From: Mycolicibacterium frederiksbergense
GTDB lineage: Bacteria > Actinomycetota > Actinomycetes > Mycobacteriales > Mycobacteriaceae
DNA length: 64,000 nt
Direction of reading: 5' to 3'
NCBI RefSeq assembly: GCF_029893345.1
Contig: NZ_JARXVE010000003.1
Coordinates: 434,001-498,000, forward strand
Both the position numbers and the translations under genes were made by a program. Below the pieces are notes generated by a model. The model saw only the letters and a program-made list of their open reading frames with translations. It was not told the DNA's origin and searched no databases. Of the stretch, positions 28,811 through 37,926 are shown in pieces. Position 1 is the first letter of the stretch; every line of letters begins with the position of its first letter.

Positions 28811-29608
28811 ATGTGGGGCGATATTTTGGGGATGGCACTTCTGGTGTCACTCAATCCGGTGCTTCTCGGTTTCATCCTGCTGGTGATCTCGCGTCCCCGG
28901 CCGGTGCAGAATCTGCTGGCGTTCTGGGTCGGAAGCCTGATCGTGAACGTGCCGGCTTTTGTGGTGCCGCTGCTGGTGCTGCAGTCGGTGCCGGCGTGGG
29001 CCTCGGCGGCCCAGGATCTGGTCACCCCGGAGCCCGGCTCGAGCGTCAAACCCTTTCAGCTCGGCTCGGGCATCCTCTGCCTGGCGATCGCCGCACTGCT
29101 GAGCCTTCGGGTGCGGAAACGGGCGAACCAGCTCGCCGCGGTCAACACCGGCGGTGACTCCTCGGTGCTGGTCATGGAACCGGACGATCCGACCGCCGCG
29201 GAGCGGGAGCCGGGTCGGATCCGGGGTGCGCTGACCAGCCTCGGCGCCAGGTTCCGGGGACTCATGGCCCGCGCCCACGACGCCTGGGAGGGCGGCTCGT
29301 TGTGGATCGCGCTGGTGTTCGGCATGGGATACATCGCGCCGCCGCCGTTGGTACTCATGGTGGCCACCATGGCCGTCGGATCGGGAGCGCCGATCGGTGC
29401 GCAGCTCGCGGTGAGTGTCACGTTCGTGTTCGTGATGCTGGCGGTGTTCGAACTCGCGCTGCTCAGCTACGTCCTCGCCCCGGCCCGAACCCAGGCGGTG
29501 CTGCAACCCCTGCACGAATGGACCCGGGATCACCGCCAAGTGGTGCTGCTGGTGCTGTTCGCCGTGGTCGGGCTCTGGCAGGTGGTCACCGCGGTGGGTG
29601 TCATCTGA
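28811..29608 (+). CDS. gap: Gap-like integral membrane protein (GPL transport)
   Basis: A 265-residue polytopic membrane protein seven bases after mps2, the place and size of Gap, the GPL addressing protein needed to bring GPL to the cell surface. Hydrophobic segments lie at about 5-25, 35-58, 78-97, 160-182, 190-215 and 243-263, suggesting six transmembrane helices with a charged cytoplasmic loop (about 100-155, rich in Arg/Glu/Asp). No catalytic motif is visible, consistent with a transporter or scaffold. Its last eight bases overlap the convergent dioxygenase gene. The sap gene that accompanies gap in some GPL loci is not next to it here. Confidence 0.85.
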   Translation: MWGDILGMALLVSLNPVLLGFILLVISRPRPVQNLLAFWVGSLIVNVPAFVVPLLVLQSVPAWASAAQDLVTPEPGSSVKPFQLGSGILCLAIAALLSLRVRKRANQLAAVNTGGDSSVLVMEPDDPTAAEREPGRIRGALTSLGARFRGLMARAHDAWEGGSLWIALVFGMGYIAPPPLVLMVATMAVGSGAPIGAQLAVSVTFVFVMLAVFELALLSYVLAPARTQAVLQPLHEWTRDHRQVVLLVLFAVVGLWQVVTAVGVI

Positions 29609-30386
29609 ACAGGTAGGACGTCATCGACAGCGACCCGTAGCTGTAGCCGGTCACCAGGGTGTCGATCGAACCGGTGGAACCTGTTGTGGCACTGGCGAGT
29701 CCGGCGAAGTACAGGAGCGGGATGAAATGGTCGGGGGTGGGCACGGCCCGCTGATAGTCGGGGTGCGCGTCGAGGGTGAGGATGTCGGCGGGGGAGTCCA
29801 TGAGTTGCGCTCGGGCGGCCTCGTCGAACCGCTGCGCCCAGTCGTAGCCCCGCTCGGTCTGGCGGATGTCCATGCCGGCCAGGTTGTGCACGATGTTGCC
29901 GCTGCCCACCACCAATACCCCACGTTCGCGCAGCGGTGCCAGTTTCGCACCGAGTTGCAGGTGATACTCGGCCGGCTCGTTGGCGTTGATCGCCAGTTGC
30001 ACAACGGGTATCGACGCGTCGGGAAAGGCGTGCACCAGCACCGACCAGGTGCCGTGATCGATGCCCCAGCTGTCCAGGTCGGCACCCACCCAGGTCGGGC
30101 TCACTGCGTCGGCGACCTCGTCGGCCAGCGACGGCAGACCCGGCGCCGGGTATTGCACCTCGAACAGCTCCCGCGGAAATCCGTAGAAGTCGTGGATGGT
30201 TCGCGGGTGCGGCATCGCGGTGACCGCGGTGGCGTTGATGTACCAGTGCGCGCTGACCACCAGGATCGCCCGCGGTCGGGGCACGGTCTTCCCGAAACTG
30301 CGCCAGGCCGCGGTGAAGCGGTTGGATTCGATCGCGTTCATCGGGCTGCCGTGGCCGATGAACGCCGCGGGCATGAGTGCTGACAT
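29601..30386 (-). CDS. LigB/YgiD-type class III extradiol dioxygenase
   Basis: A 261-residue protein of the 4,5-DOPA dioxygenase-like family. Metal-ligand histidines are recognisable in FIGHGSPMNA (His12), VVSAHWYIN (His47), VGSGNIVHN and TPDHFIPLLY. The start is ATG at 30386. It is convergent with gap (eight-base overlap) and divergent from the FN3-like gene. The family cleaves catechol-type rings; the physiological substrate in mycobacteria is not known, and I see no link to GPL other than position. Confidence 0.85.
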   Translation of the reverse strand: MSALMPAAFIGHGSPMNAIESNRFTAAWRSFGKTVPRPRAILVVSAHWYINATAVTAMPHPRTIHDFYGFPRELFEVQYPAPGLPSLADEVADAVSPTWVGADLDSWGIDHGTWSVLVHAFPDASIPVVQLAINANEPAEYHLQLGAKLAPLRERGVLVVGSGNIVHNLAGMDIRQTERGYDWAQRFDEAARAQLMDSPADILTLDAHPDYQRAVPTPDHFIPLLYFAGLASATTGSTGSIDTLVTGYSYGSLSMTSYLFR

Positions 30387-30545
30387 AGCTATCGGAACCT
30401 CCGGGAACGCCGGTACCTTCCAGGCTACGGCGGGACATGGGCGTCACCGGCTGCAGCGTGTGGCAGTGACGCGGCCGCTCCTGCTGTAGCGTTCGGGGGT
30501 GGTGCAGGCGAACGAGGGACTTACAGCTCAGGATTTGGTGTTGTG

Positions 30546-32471
30546 ATGCCCGACCTATATCCCGTCGACGATCCCGACGACGCGGATCCACGGCTGGCCC
30601 CGCTGCTGGCCTGGCGCCAACAGCTGGTCGATTCCGGCGCGGTGGCGGCCCGCAGCTTCAAAGAGGCCCATCTGCGCTTGGTTTTGCGCTCCGGGCGCAC
30701 CGATGTCGAGCAGATCCGCGAGATGCTTCCGGGCTCGGTGGCCGAGCATGCCGAAGCCATGGCCCGGGTGCTGGCCGAGCTGGAAACCCCGGCTGCGGCC
30801 AACCCGCCGGAAACCCCATCGCTTTCCCCTGCAACCGGTGCCGTGCATGCCGTGGCGTTTCGCCACACCGCGTCCCGCCCCGGCGTGGTGGAACTGAGCT
30901 GGCCGGACTACGCGGCCAACGGCGGTGTGGTGTTGTACCGGGTGGTCAGCGCCGAAGACCGGGCACCCAAATCGCCGGAGAACGCGGACCTGGTCGCGGC
31001 CACCCCGCTGTCGGCCGCCAGCGACGACCGGCCATTGACCGGCCCGGTGCGCTACTACCAGGTCTGGGTGATCACCGGCGCGTCCCGCTCGGATGCCCTG
31101 AGCACCAGGCCGGTCCTGCATGCCGGCGGGGTATTCGTCGCCCCGATCACCGATTTCGCGATCCGGGAGGACACCGGCCTGGTCATCGGGCAGTGGACGC
31201 GTCCGCCCGCGGCGACCGCGGTCCACGTCTATCGGATACCGATCGACCAGGACGACCAGGACGAGACGCGCTACCGGATCCTGGCCGATAGCGACAACCT
31301 GGCCGGATTCGTCGACACCGGCGCGGTGCCCGGCATCCGCTATCGCTACCGGGTGCGCTGCGCGGTCGAGGTCGACGGCGTTGTGCAGTTGTCGGAGCCC
31401 GCCGAAGCCGAGGCCGAGGTGTCGGCGGTGCTGGCCGCGGTCACCGACATGTCGGTCGATACCGGCTTCGAAGGCACCACCTTCGACCTGTCCTGGACCG
31501 CTCCCGGCGCCGAAGTGGCCGTCTACCTCACCCAGAACGGTCCCAGCGTCGGAGGCGAATCCACCGAGCTGCCGGAGAACGCCCTGGAACAGGTGGGGCT
31601 GACCCCCGATCTGCGCCTGCGGCAATCAATCACCGACCAACCCCAGCCCGACGGAAGTCACCGCTCGCTGATGACCGGGGTGCCCTGGCCGCAGGGCTGG
31701 AGCCGGGCCTACGTCACCCCGGTGACGATCCTGGCCGGGCGTGCGGCGCTGGGCCGCCCGGTCTCGGCCGTGCGCACCGGAACCATCAACGACATCGAAC
31801 TCGCCGAGTACTGCAACAAGCAGGTGCTGACCTTCGACTGGCCCGACGGCGCGGCCGGCGTGGTGGTGACCCTGGCGGCCAAGAACCACGACGCCCGGGC
31901 CGGACTGACCGGCAGGTCCTTCGAGATCTCGCTGGAGGACTACGAGAAGTACGGCGGGATGCACCTGACCGGCGCGCTCCCGGTCGACGGATGCTCACTG
32001 CACCTGGCGCCGGTGGCGTTCTCCGGCGGCCGCCGGGTGACCGGACCGGTCGTCAGCATCGAATACCCGGGCCTGCTGCGCCTGCAGTACGCGGTCCGAA
32101 TCGGCCGGGACCCCAATGGATTTCCCACCACCGCCACCGTCGCGGTGCGTTCGGAACACGACCTGCCGGGATCGCCGTCCTTCGTACTCGTCAACAACCC
32201 GCAGCGGATGCCATTGAGCGTGCGTGACGGGCAGCCGGTCGATGTGGCTCCGCTCGACGCGCACGGCCAGCTGGCCGATCAACCGTCCCAGGAGTTGCGC
32301 TGGACGGCGCTGACCGCTTCCGGAAGCGGAGAGCTGTGGGCCGCCAATGTCAGCGGCCTGCACGGCTGGATCCGGCTGTTCGTCAATATCGGGGACCCAG
32401 CGCAGCTGCGCACCATCGCGCTGCTGGACCCGCCGGTGGAGACCCTGCAACTCACCGCGACGGTGCTATGA
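30546..32471 (+). CDS. FN3-like multidomain protein, first gene of a GTPase-associated trio
   Basis: A 641-residue cytosolic-looking protein (no signal peptide or membrane helix). Residues ~1-85 form a charged helical segment (WRQQLVDSGAVAARSFKEAH, then VEQIREMLPGSVAEHA). The rest reads as a string of beta-sandwich, fibronectin-III-like domains: VVELSWPDYAANGGVVLYRV at ~115-135, YRYRVRCAVEVDGVVQLSEP at ~265-285, and FDLSWTAPGAEVAVYL further on. The ATG at 30546 is used (GTG at 30543 also possible). Its stop overlaps the next start (ATGA), and a GTPase follows, so the three form one operon. I know no experimental function; similar gene sets were predicted to be NTP-dependent conflict or signalling systems. 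Confidence 0.7.
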   Translation: MPDLYPVDDPDDADPRLAPLLAWRQQLVDSGAVAARSFKEAHLRLVLRSGRTDVEQIREMLPGSVAEHAEAMARVLAELETPAAANPPETPSLSPATGAVHAVAFRHTASRPGVVELSWPDYAANGGVVLYRVVSAEDRAPKSPENADLVAATPLSAASDDRPLTGPVRYYQVWVITGASRSDALSTRPVLHAGGVFVAPITDFAIREDTGLVIGQWTRPPAATAVHVYRIPIDQDDQDETRYRILADSDNLAGFVDTGAVPGIRYRYRVRCAVEVDGVVQLSEPAEAEAEVSAVLAAVTDMSVDTGFEGTTFDLSWTAPGAEVAVYLTQNGPSVGGESTELPENALEQVGLTPDLRLRQSITDQPQPDGSHRSLMTGVPWPQGWSRAYVTPVTILAGRAALGRPVSAVRTGTINDIELAEYCNKQVLTFDWPDGAAGVVVTLAAKNHDARAGLTGRSFEISLEDYEKYGGMHLTGALPVDGCSLHLAPVAFSGGRRVTGPVVSIEYPGLLRLQYAVRIGRDPNGFPTTATVAVRSEHDLPGSPSFVLVNNPQRMPLSVRDGQPVDVAPLDAHGQLADQPSQELRWTALTASGSGELWAANVSGLHGWIRLFVNIGDPAQLRTIALLDPPVETLQLTATVL

Positions 32472-34927
32472 CGTCGCGTTACGGCCAGCTGGCCTACACC
32501 TCGTTCGATGCCGTCGGGACTGTCGGCGGCTGGCAGGTCAAACAAATCAGTGGCGGTCTCACGCCCACGGAGACGCAATCGCTGATCGCCGGGGTGCACA
32601 CGGTGTTCCGTCCGGTGGGCCCGGCGCCGGACTTCCCGACCACCGAGCAGCTCGAGCTCGGCCCGCGCCGATTGGCCTACCGCCACCTCGACGAGGGCGC
32701 CGGCTGCTGGCACACCTTTCCGGCCGGGTCGGACAGCACCGGCCGCCCCGGCAATGTGTTCGCCCACGTGCTGCTGGACCGCACGCCTGCCACCCAACCG
32801 CGTTACCGGGCCATCCAATGGTGGCGGTCACCGCATTGGCTGCGTCCCTATGGCGCCGCCGCGGTGGGCCGCGCCGAGCTCCCCGAAGCGCCGCCGGAAT
32901 TGGGCAGCACGGTGACCAAGGACAGTGTGGTGGCGTTCGCGCTGGACACCGCCACCTGGCGACTGGCGACGCTGTTCGCGCTGCTCGACGCGGTGGCCGC
33001 GGCGCTGGCCGGTGGGCCGCCGGTGGTGCTCGGCGTGCCGTCCCCGGATTCGGCCGCGCAGTGGATCGGGCTGGTGAGTTTCTTGATGTCCCCGGGCACC
33101 GCGGCGACGATGAGCTTCTCCACCTTCGATCGGGCCGACCAGGTGGCGCCGCACAACGGTCAGGTGCTCAGCGCCGTGCCGATCGAAGATCTCGCTGCGG
33201 TCCCGCCCGGGTTGGTGGTGATCAGCGAGTCCGAGACCGTGTCGCTGGGGGAGCTCGGGGGCGAGCCGCACCGCACCGCGGGCGGGCATCACATCGAGGT
33301 GACCCGATGGTCGGTGATGGCGCAGGTGGTGCTGCTGGATGCGGCGTCGGCGCGGCGGGCGCTCGATGACATCGACATGGTGTCCACCCAGGTCCGCGAC
33401 GACGGGCTGCATCCGGCCTGGCCGATGGCCATGGCGGTGGCCGAGCACCCGCAATTCGCCGACGCGCAGGCCGAGGCCCACGAGGTGATTGCCGCGCATT
33501 CCCCGCAGGGAGCGCTGGTCGGCTCCGAGGCGGCGCGCATCACCGCCGGGGTGTTCTCCGCCGTGGTGGGCACCACGACGGCCGATGCCTGGCAGGCAGT
33601 GCATCAGTTGCCGGCCGGGGCCGGCGCGGCGTTCGCCGATGCCACCTACTTTGCCCGGGCCATCACCGACGACGCCTGGATGGCTCAAACCGGTCCAATC
33701 CCATTGGGGCCGAGAACGTTTCACGGGAAACCAACACATTCGGCGTTGCGGGCGGTGATCGGCCCGGCTTTGCAGCGCAGCCGTGACCAGGGGCCGGAGC
33801 GGTTGCTGCGGGTCGTCGACCTGCTGATCCGCGCCGGGGTGGCCGACGATCGGCTGCAGGCAGCGCTGGTCGACGACGTCATGCCCGGCCTTGCCGATGC
33901 CGGGGTACGGGCCCGGATCGGGGTGGCGGACCGGCTGTCGCTGGGCGCGGTGCTGCTGCGCGACGGCGACGCCGAGGGCAGCGCCATCGCCGACGACGTG
34001 CTGAACTGGCTGGCCGAGGCTGCTCCGGTACCGCTGCCCGACGAACTCGCGCTGGCCCAGCCCTGGGATTCGGTGTGGACCCGCGCCGCGCTGCGCGGGC
34101 TGCGGTCACAGCGGTGCGGGGCACTGGAGCCGGGTGATGCCGGTGCGCAGCTGTGGTGGCTGCGGATGACCGATCCGGCGGGCTTCGAATCGGCCGTCGC
34201 CGCTTCGGTCTGGGAGCCGTCGGATCTGCTGCTGGCCGTGGGGGCCGAGCCGCTGCCCGGGGCGGCCGCGCTGCGCACCCTGGTGGGCGCCGCGGACTCG
34301 GCCGCGTTGCAGCAGTTGGCCGGCAAGGTGATCGACGGCAACGGCGACAGCGCGGCGGTGGCCTGCGCGGCGGTACGTCAGGTCGAGCCGCGGGAATGGC
34401 TGCAACAGAGTTATCTGCATACCCATCAGGGCGCCTATGTGCCGCTGTGGGATCACGTGCTGGCCGGTGTGGAGCCCGCGGAGGTACATCCGGATTTCTC
34501 GGTGCGGCTGCTGGCGTTTGCGCTGCTCGGGGTGCTCGCCGGTCAGCCCTACCCCCTGGTCTGCAACGGCTGGGCCGGCGATTCGGGCTACGGCGACCGG
34601 GCGGTGGACAGGGTGCTGCCGCTGGTCGACGACGGCCAGTTGGCGCCGGTGACGGTGGTGGCGATCAGCCTGCTGCAGGCCGCAGCGGCCGAGGCCGCCG
34701 ACCGCCCCCTGGACCCGGTGGATCAGCTGGTGGGGCAGCTGGCCGGACAGGTGGCGGCCGGCATGGCAGGCACCGACACCGAAGCCGTAGTGGCGCTGAT
34801 GGCGCAGTTGTCGGGCGACGCCTCAGAGGGGACGATGCGCGGATACCGCAAAATGGTGGGCAGGCTGCTGACGCGTCGGGGCGATCACCCGTCGCTGGCG
34901 GAGCGACTGAGAGGGAGCCGGGGCTGA
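32468..34927 (+). CDS. GAP1-like GTPase-associated protein
   Basis: An 819-residue protein. The N-terminus (SRYGQLAYTSFDAVGTVGGW, then QVKQISGGLTPTETQSL) matches what I recall of the GAP1-N2 domain (GTPase-associated protein 1, N-terminal type 2), and residues ~150-330 match the following GAP1-M region. The C-terminal half is alpha-helical and Ala/Leu-rich, like a helical-repeat scaffold. The ATG at 32468 overlaps the preceding stop; a longer frame upstream is only overlap with the neighbour. One base separates its stop from the GTPase start. In such systems GAP1 proteins are thought to partner the adjacent GTPase; this is family inference, not proven. Confidence 0.65.
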   Translation: MTSRYGQLAYTSFDAVGTVGGWQVKQISGGLTPTETQSLIAGVHTVFRPVGPAPDFPTTEQLELGPRRLAYRHLDEGAGCWHTFPAGSDSTGRPGNVFAHVLLDRTPATQPRYRAIQWWRSPHWLRPYGAAAVGRAELPEAPPELGSTVTKDSVVAFALDTATWRLATLFALLDAVAAALAGGPPVVLGVPSPDSAAQWIGLVSFLMSPGTAATMSFSTFDRADQVAPHNGQVLSAVPIEDLAAVPPGLVVISESETVSLGELGGEPHRTAGGHHIEVTRWSVMAQVVLLDAASARRALDDIDMVSTQVRDDGLHPAWPMAMAVAEHPQFADAQAEAHEVIAAHSPQGALVGSEAARITAGVFSAVVGTTTADAWQAVHQLPAGAGAAFADATYFARAITDDAWMAQTGPIPLGPRTFHGKPTHSALRAVIGPALQRSRDQGPERLLRVVDLLIRAGVADDRLQAALVDDVMPGLADAGVRARIGVADRLSLGAVLLRDGDAEGSAIADDVLNWLAEAAPVPLPDELALAQPWDSVWTRAALRGLRSQRCGALEPGDAGAQLWWLRMTDPAGFESAVAASVWEPSDLLLAVGAEPLPGAAALRTLVGAADSAALQQLAGKVIDGNGDSAAVACAAVRQVEPREWLQQSYLHTHQGAYVPLWDHVLAGVEPAEVHPDFSVRLLAFALLGVLAGQPYPLVCNGWAGDSGYGDRAVDRVLPLVDDGQLAPVTVVAISLLQAAAAEAADRPLDPVDQLVGQLAGQVAAGMAGTDTEAVVALMAQLSGDASEGTMRGYRKMVGRLLTRRGDHPSLAERLRGSRG

Positions 34928-34928
34928 C

Positions 34929-36086
34929 ATGAGCAAATGCCCACGCTGCTTCACCTCGTTGAGCCACACCAATCATTTGTGGACACTGCCGGCACAGGCC
35001 GGGGGTACCCGATACCGCGACGACGTCGCCTCGGCCTACCTGGGTGCGCCCGCAGACTGCGGCCCGCTGTACACCTGGACCCGTAGCCCCGGCTACAGCG
35101 GCCCGCCACCGCCGCCGGAGGAGGCCAGCCGGGCGCTGCAGGGGGCCGCGGTGGAGATCTGTCCGGTCTGTCATTTCACCCTGCCCGAGGGCTGGCGGGA
35201 CGGACATGCCATCTGCATCGCGCTGGCCGGCGCGCGCGCGACGGGCAAGAGTCTCTATATCGCGGTGCTGATCAAGCAGCTGGAATTGTTGTGCGAGCGG
35301 TTCGGTGTGGTGCTGGAGCCGGTCACCCGCGCGACCGCACAGACCTACGCCGCCAGCTACGAGGGGCCGCTGTATGTGCAGCGCGGCCTGCTGCCGCCCA
35401 CCCCGACGGTGCACACCCAGGCCCCGAATCAGCGTGAGCCACTGGTGTTCTCGATCGGTGTCTGGCACGGGGTACGGCGGTATCTGGTGCTGCGCGATGT
35501 CGCCGGGGAGGATCTGGAGACCGGCGACCTGCACGCCCCGCCGTTCCAATTCTTCGCCCATGCCGACGCGGTGTTCTTCATGTTCGACCCGTTGCGGGTC
35601 AAGGCCATCCGCGATCAGTTGCATGATCTGCTGCCGGCGCAGTCGTTCAGCGGTGGAGAACCTCGCTCGGTGCTGACCAACCTGCTGCAGGCGGTCAACC
35701 CGGGTCAGCCCAAACTTGCGGTGATTCTGTCGAAGTTCGACGTGCTGCGGGCACTGCGGGACGTGCAGGGTTCGGAATGGGCGCTGGTCATGTCCAACGG
35801 CGGCGCCGCGTTTCTGCGGGACACCTCCGACGGCAAGCGCTATGACGACATCGACGGTCAGCTGCTCGACCAGGAGGTGCGTAGCCTGCTGGTCCGCCTG
35901 CACGGCGGCTCGATCATGGCGGCGGTGGAGAATCCGTCCTCGGGTGCGCGGTTGTTCAGCCGGTACTTCGCGGTGTCCGCGCTGGGCCATCCGCCCAACG
36001 GAAACCGCCTGCACGCCAGGGGTATCGCCCCGTTCCGGTGTGTGGATCCGGTGCGCTGGGTGACCTCGCAGTTCGGCGTGCTGTAG
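34929..36086 (+). CDS. Zinc-ribbon P-loop GTPase (DO-GTPase-like), third gene of the trio
   Basis: A 385-residue protein combining a split zinc ribbon (C4-P-R-C7 and C78-P-V-C81) with a P-loop NTPase. Walker A is GARATGKS at residues 101-108. VLRDVAGEDLE (about 178-188) looks like a switch II/Walker B region, and ILSKFDVLRAL (about 273) resembles the guanine-specificity NKxD strand with SKFD. FFMFDPL precedes it. This layout fits the 'double-GTPase/TRAFAC-like' proteins encoded beside GAP1. It probably acts in the cytosol with the GAP1-like protein one base upstream. Guanine specificity is inferred only from SKFD. Confidence 0.7.
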   Translation: MSKCPRCFTSLSHTNHLWTLPAQAGGTRYRDDVASAYLGAPADCGPLYTWTRSPGYSGPPPPPEEASRALQGAAVEICPVCHFTLPEGWRDGHAICIALAGARATGKSLYIAVLIKQLELLCERFGVVLEPVTRATAQTYAASYEGPLYVQRGLLPPTPTVHTQAPNQREPLVFSIGVWHGVRRYLVLRDVAGEDLETGDLHAPPFQFFAHADAVFFMFDPLRVKAIRDQLHDLLPAQSFSGGEPRSVLTNLLQAVNPGQPKLAVILSKFDVLRALRDVQGSEWALVMSNGGAAFLRDTSDGKRYDDIDGQLLDQEVRSLLVRLHGGSIMAAVENPSSGARLFSRYFAVSALGHPPNGNRLHARGIAPFRCVDPVRWVTSQFGVL

Positions 36087-36126
36087 CCGCGTGGCATGGT
36101 GGGCTGACCGAGCAGAGAGGTGACAG

Positions 36127-36639
36127 GTGGGCAAAAACGAGCGCACGAAGATCGTCATGACCGAGGACGAGATCGCCGAATTCGTCGAACGCAGTCGAGT
36201 CGCCACGATGGCCACCGTGCTGCCCAGCGGCAGACCCCACCTGGTCGCGATGTGGTACGCCGTGCTCGACGGTGAGATCTGGTTCGAGACCAAGGCCAAG
36301 TCGCAGAAGGCGGTCAACCTGCGCCGCGACCCCACCATCACGGTGATGATCGAGGACGGCCAGACCTACGACACCCTGCGCGGGGTGTCGATCGATGGCA
36401 CCGCCGAGATCGTCGACGACCCGGAAACCATTCTGCGCGTGGGGATCAGCGTGTGGGAGCGCTACACCGGCCCCTACACCGAGGAGATGCGCCCGTTCGT
36501 CGACCAGATGATGAACAACCGCATCGCGGTGCGGGTGGTACCGAGCCGACAGCGCAGCTGGGACCACCGCAAGCTCGGTCTGCCCGAGATGCCGGTGGGC
36601 GGCAGCACGGCGCAGTATTTGGGGGCAAGTACCCCCTAG
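36127..36639 (+). CDS. PPOX-class (F420/FMN-dependent) split-barrel oxidoreductase
   Basis: A 170-residue protein of the pyridoxamine-5'-phosphate-oxidase-like split-barrel fold, a family in which many mycobacterial members use F420. Visible hallmarks: RVATMATVLPSGRPHLVAMW near residues 24-43, GEIWFETKAKSQKAVNLRRD (51-70) and VSIDGTAEIVDD (~92). The start is GTG at 36127 with AGAGAGGTGACAG upstream. It follows the GTPase by 40 bases on the same strand and overlaps the convergent pirin gene by four bases. Its substrate is unknown and its cofactor (F420 or FMN) cannot be told from sequence. Confidence 0.82.
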   Translation: MGKNERTKIVMTEDEIAEFVERSRVATMATVLPSGRPHLVAMWYAVLDGEIWFETKAKSQKAVNLRRDPTITVMIEDGQTYDTLRGVSIDGTAEIVDDPETILRVGISVWERYTGPYTEEMRPFVDQMMNNRIAVRVVPSRQRSWDHRKLGLPEMPVGGSTAQYLGASTP

Positions 36640-37601
36640 CTCGAGGGACGCGGGCGCGGCTTGAGCCGCCCGTTCGGCAAGGGCGGCGCGGGCAACCGCG
36701 CGATGCGGCCCGCATAGCCGTGCACGTCACCGAAGCGGGCGTCGTTGGCCTGCCACAGTTCGCGGTAGGCCGCGATGTCGTCGTGACTACGGCCGACGAA
36801 GTTCCACCACATCACCAACTCCTCGGGGAACGGCGGGCCGCCGAGCAGGATCGCCCGGGCCGGGCTGTCACCGCGGTTGGCCAGGTGCAGTTGAGCCGAT
36901 CCCGGTGCCTGATAGGCCAGTTCGGCGACGGCCAGCGTGGTGCCGCACACCTCGATGGCGCCCTGGTCGAGCAGCACACCATGCTCGAAGGCCGGGTCGA
37001 CGTCCAGCGTCAGCGCGCTACCCGCGTCGAGGTCGATCTGCGCACCCAGCAGCGGGGTGAACGTGTGTACCGGAGACCGTGACTCGGCCAGCTCGCCGAG
37101 GAACACCCGGACGGTGGCGCCGTCGACGGCGCGCGGTGCGGGCGCATAGTGGGCGAAGTCGCGGTCGGTGTCGCGGGCCGCATCCGGCAGAGCCACCCAC
37201 AGTTGCACGCCGTGCAGGATCGAGGTCTCCGGCATCGAGACCTCCGAATGGCAGATGCCGGCACCGGCCGTCATCAGGTTGAGCTCACCGGGGCGGACGG
37301 TGGCGTGCACTCCGGCACTGTCGCGGTGTTCGATCAGACCGTCGAAAAGCCAGCTCACCGTTTGCAATCCGGTGTGCGGATGCGGTGGCACGTCCATCCC
37401 GCCGCCGGTTCGAATGTCCTGCGGACCGTAGTGATCAGCGAAGCACCAGGCGCCGATCATGGACCGGTCCCGTTGCGGCAGGGTGCGCCGGACCAGCATC
37501 GCGCGCGGCCCGCCCAGCGGCACCTCGCGCGGATGCAGAACTCCGGTGAACTTCGAGTTGGCGCAGGTGACTTCGGTGGGCGCCGCATCGGTATTGCTCA
37601 T
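36636..37601 (-). CDS. Pirin family protein
   Basis: A 321-residue cupin of the pirin family. The metal site is visible in ADHYGP (His57) and VPPHPHTGLQTVSW (His74, His76), with GICHSE further on. The C-terminal pirin domain is marked by LLGGPPFPEELVMWWNFVGR, a strong family signature. I chose the ATG at 37601 (MSNTDAAPTEV); an upstream GTG-type start at 37634 would add residues typical of promoter DNA. Some pirins show quercetinase activity or act as redox-sensitive regulators; no specific role can be assigned. Confidence 0.9.
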   Translation of the reverse strand: MSNTDAAPTEVTCANSKFTGVLHPREVPLGGPRAMLVRRTLPQRDRSMIGAWCFADHYGPQDIRTGGGMDVPPHPHTGLQTVSWLFDGLIEHRDSAGVHATVRPGELNLMTAGAGICHSEVSMPETSILHGVQLWVALPDAARDTDRDFAHYAPAPRAVDGATVRVFLGELAESRSPVHTFTPLLGAQIDLDAGSALTLDVDPAFEHGVLLDQGAIEVCGTTLAVAELAYQAPGSAQLHLANRGDSPARAILLGGPPFPEELVMWWNFVGRSHDDIAAYRELWQANDARFGDVHGYAGRIARLPAPPLPNGRLKPRPRPSS

Positions 37602-37645
37602 GAACTCACCGTAACCGGGTTCCGCGACCACCAAGCGCGGTTAGC

Positions 37646-37912
37646 ATGGCCGGCATGACCCCGGGACTGACGGCCGAAGACGTTCGCAGCATTGAGCTTT
37701 CGAAGCCACCGATAGGTAAGCGGGGCTACGACAAGAAGTCGGTGGACGATTTTCTGGCGTTGGTGGCCCGGCGGCTGGACGGGCGCGGCCACCTCTGTGC
37801 CGATGACGTCCGCAATATCGCGTTCCCCAAGCCGCCGCTGTTCCAGCGCGGCTACAACGAGGACGAAGTGGACAGCCTGCTCGATGCGGTGGTTGCCACG
37901 CTCGGGCAGTAA
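37646..37912 (+). CDS. Small protein of two DivIVA-type motifs
   Basis: An 88-residue protein that is little more than a tandem pair of the DivIVA N-terminal membrane-curvature motif. Repeat 1 is [20 protein letters not shown] followed by [10 protein letters not shown]; repeat 2 is [20 protein letters not shown] followed by [10 protein letters not shown]. No coiled-coil tail like that of Wag31 is present. The start is ATG at 37646; ATG 37655 (MTPGL) is an alternative. It could localise to poles or septa or act as an adaptor; this is inference. It is divergent from the pirin gene. Confidence 0.8.
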   Translation: MAGMTPGLTAEDVRSIELSKPPIGKRGYDKKSVDDFLALVARRLDGRGHLCADDVRNIAFPKPPLFQRGYNEDEVDSLLDAVVATLGQ

Positions 37913-37926
37913 TCGAAGAAGTTGGG

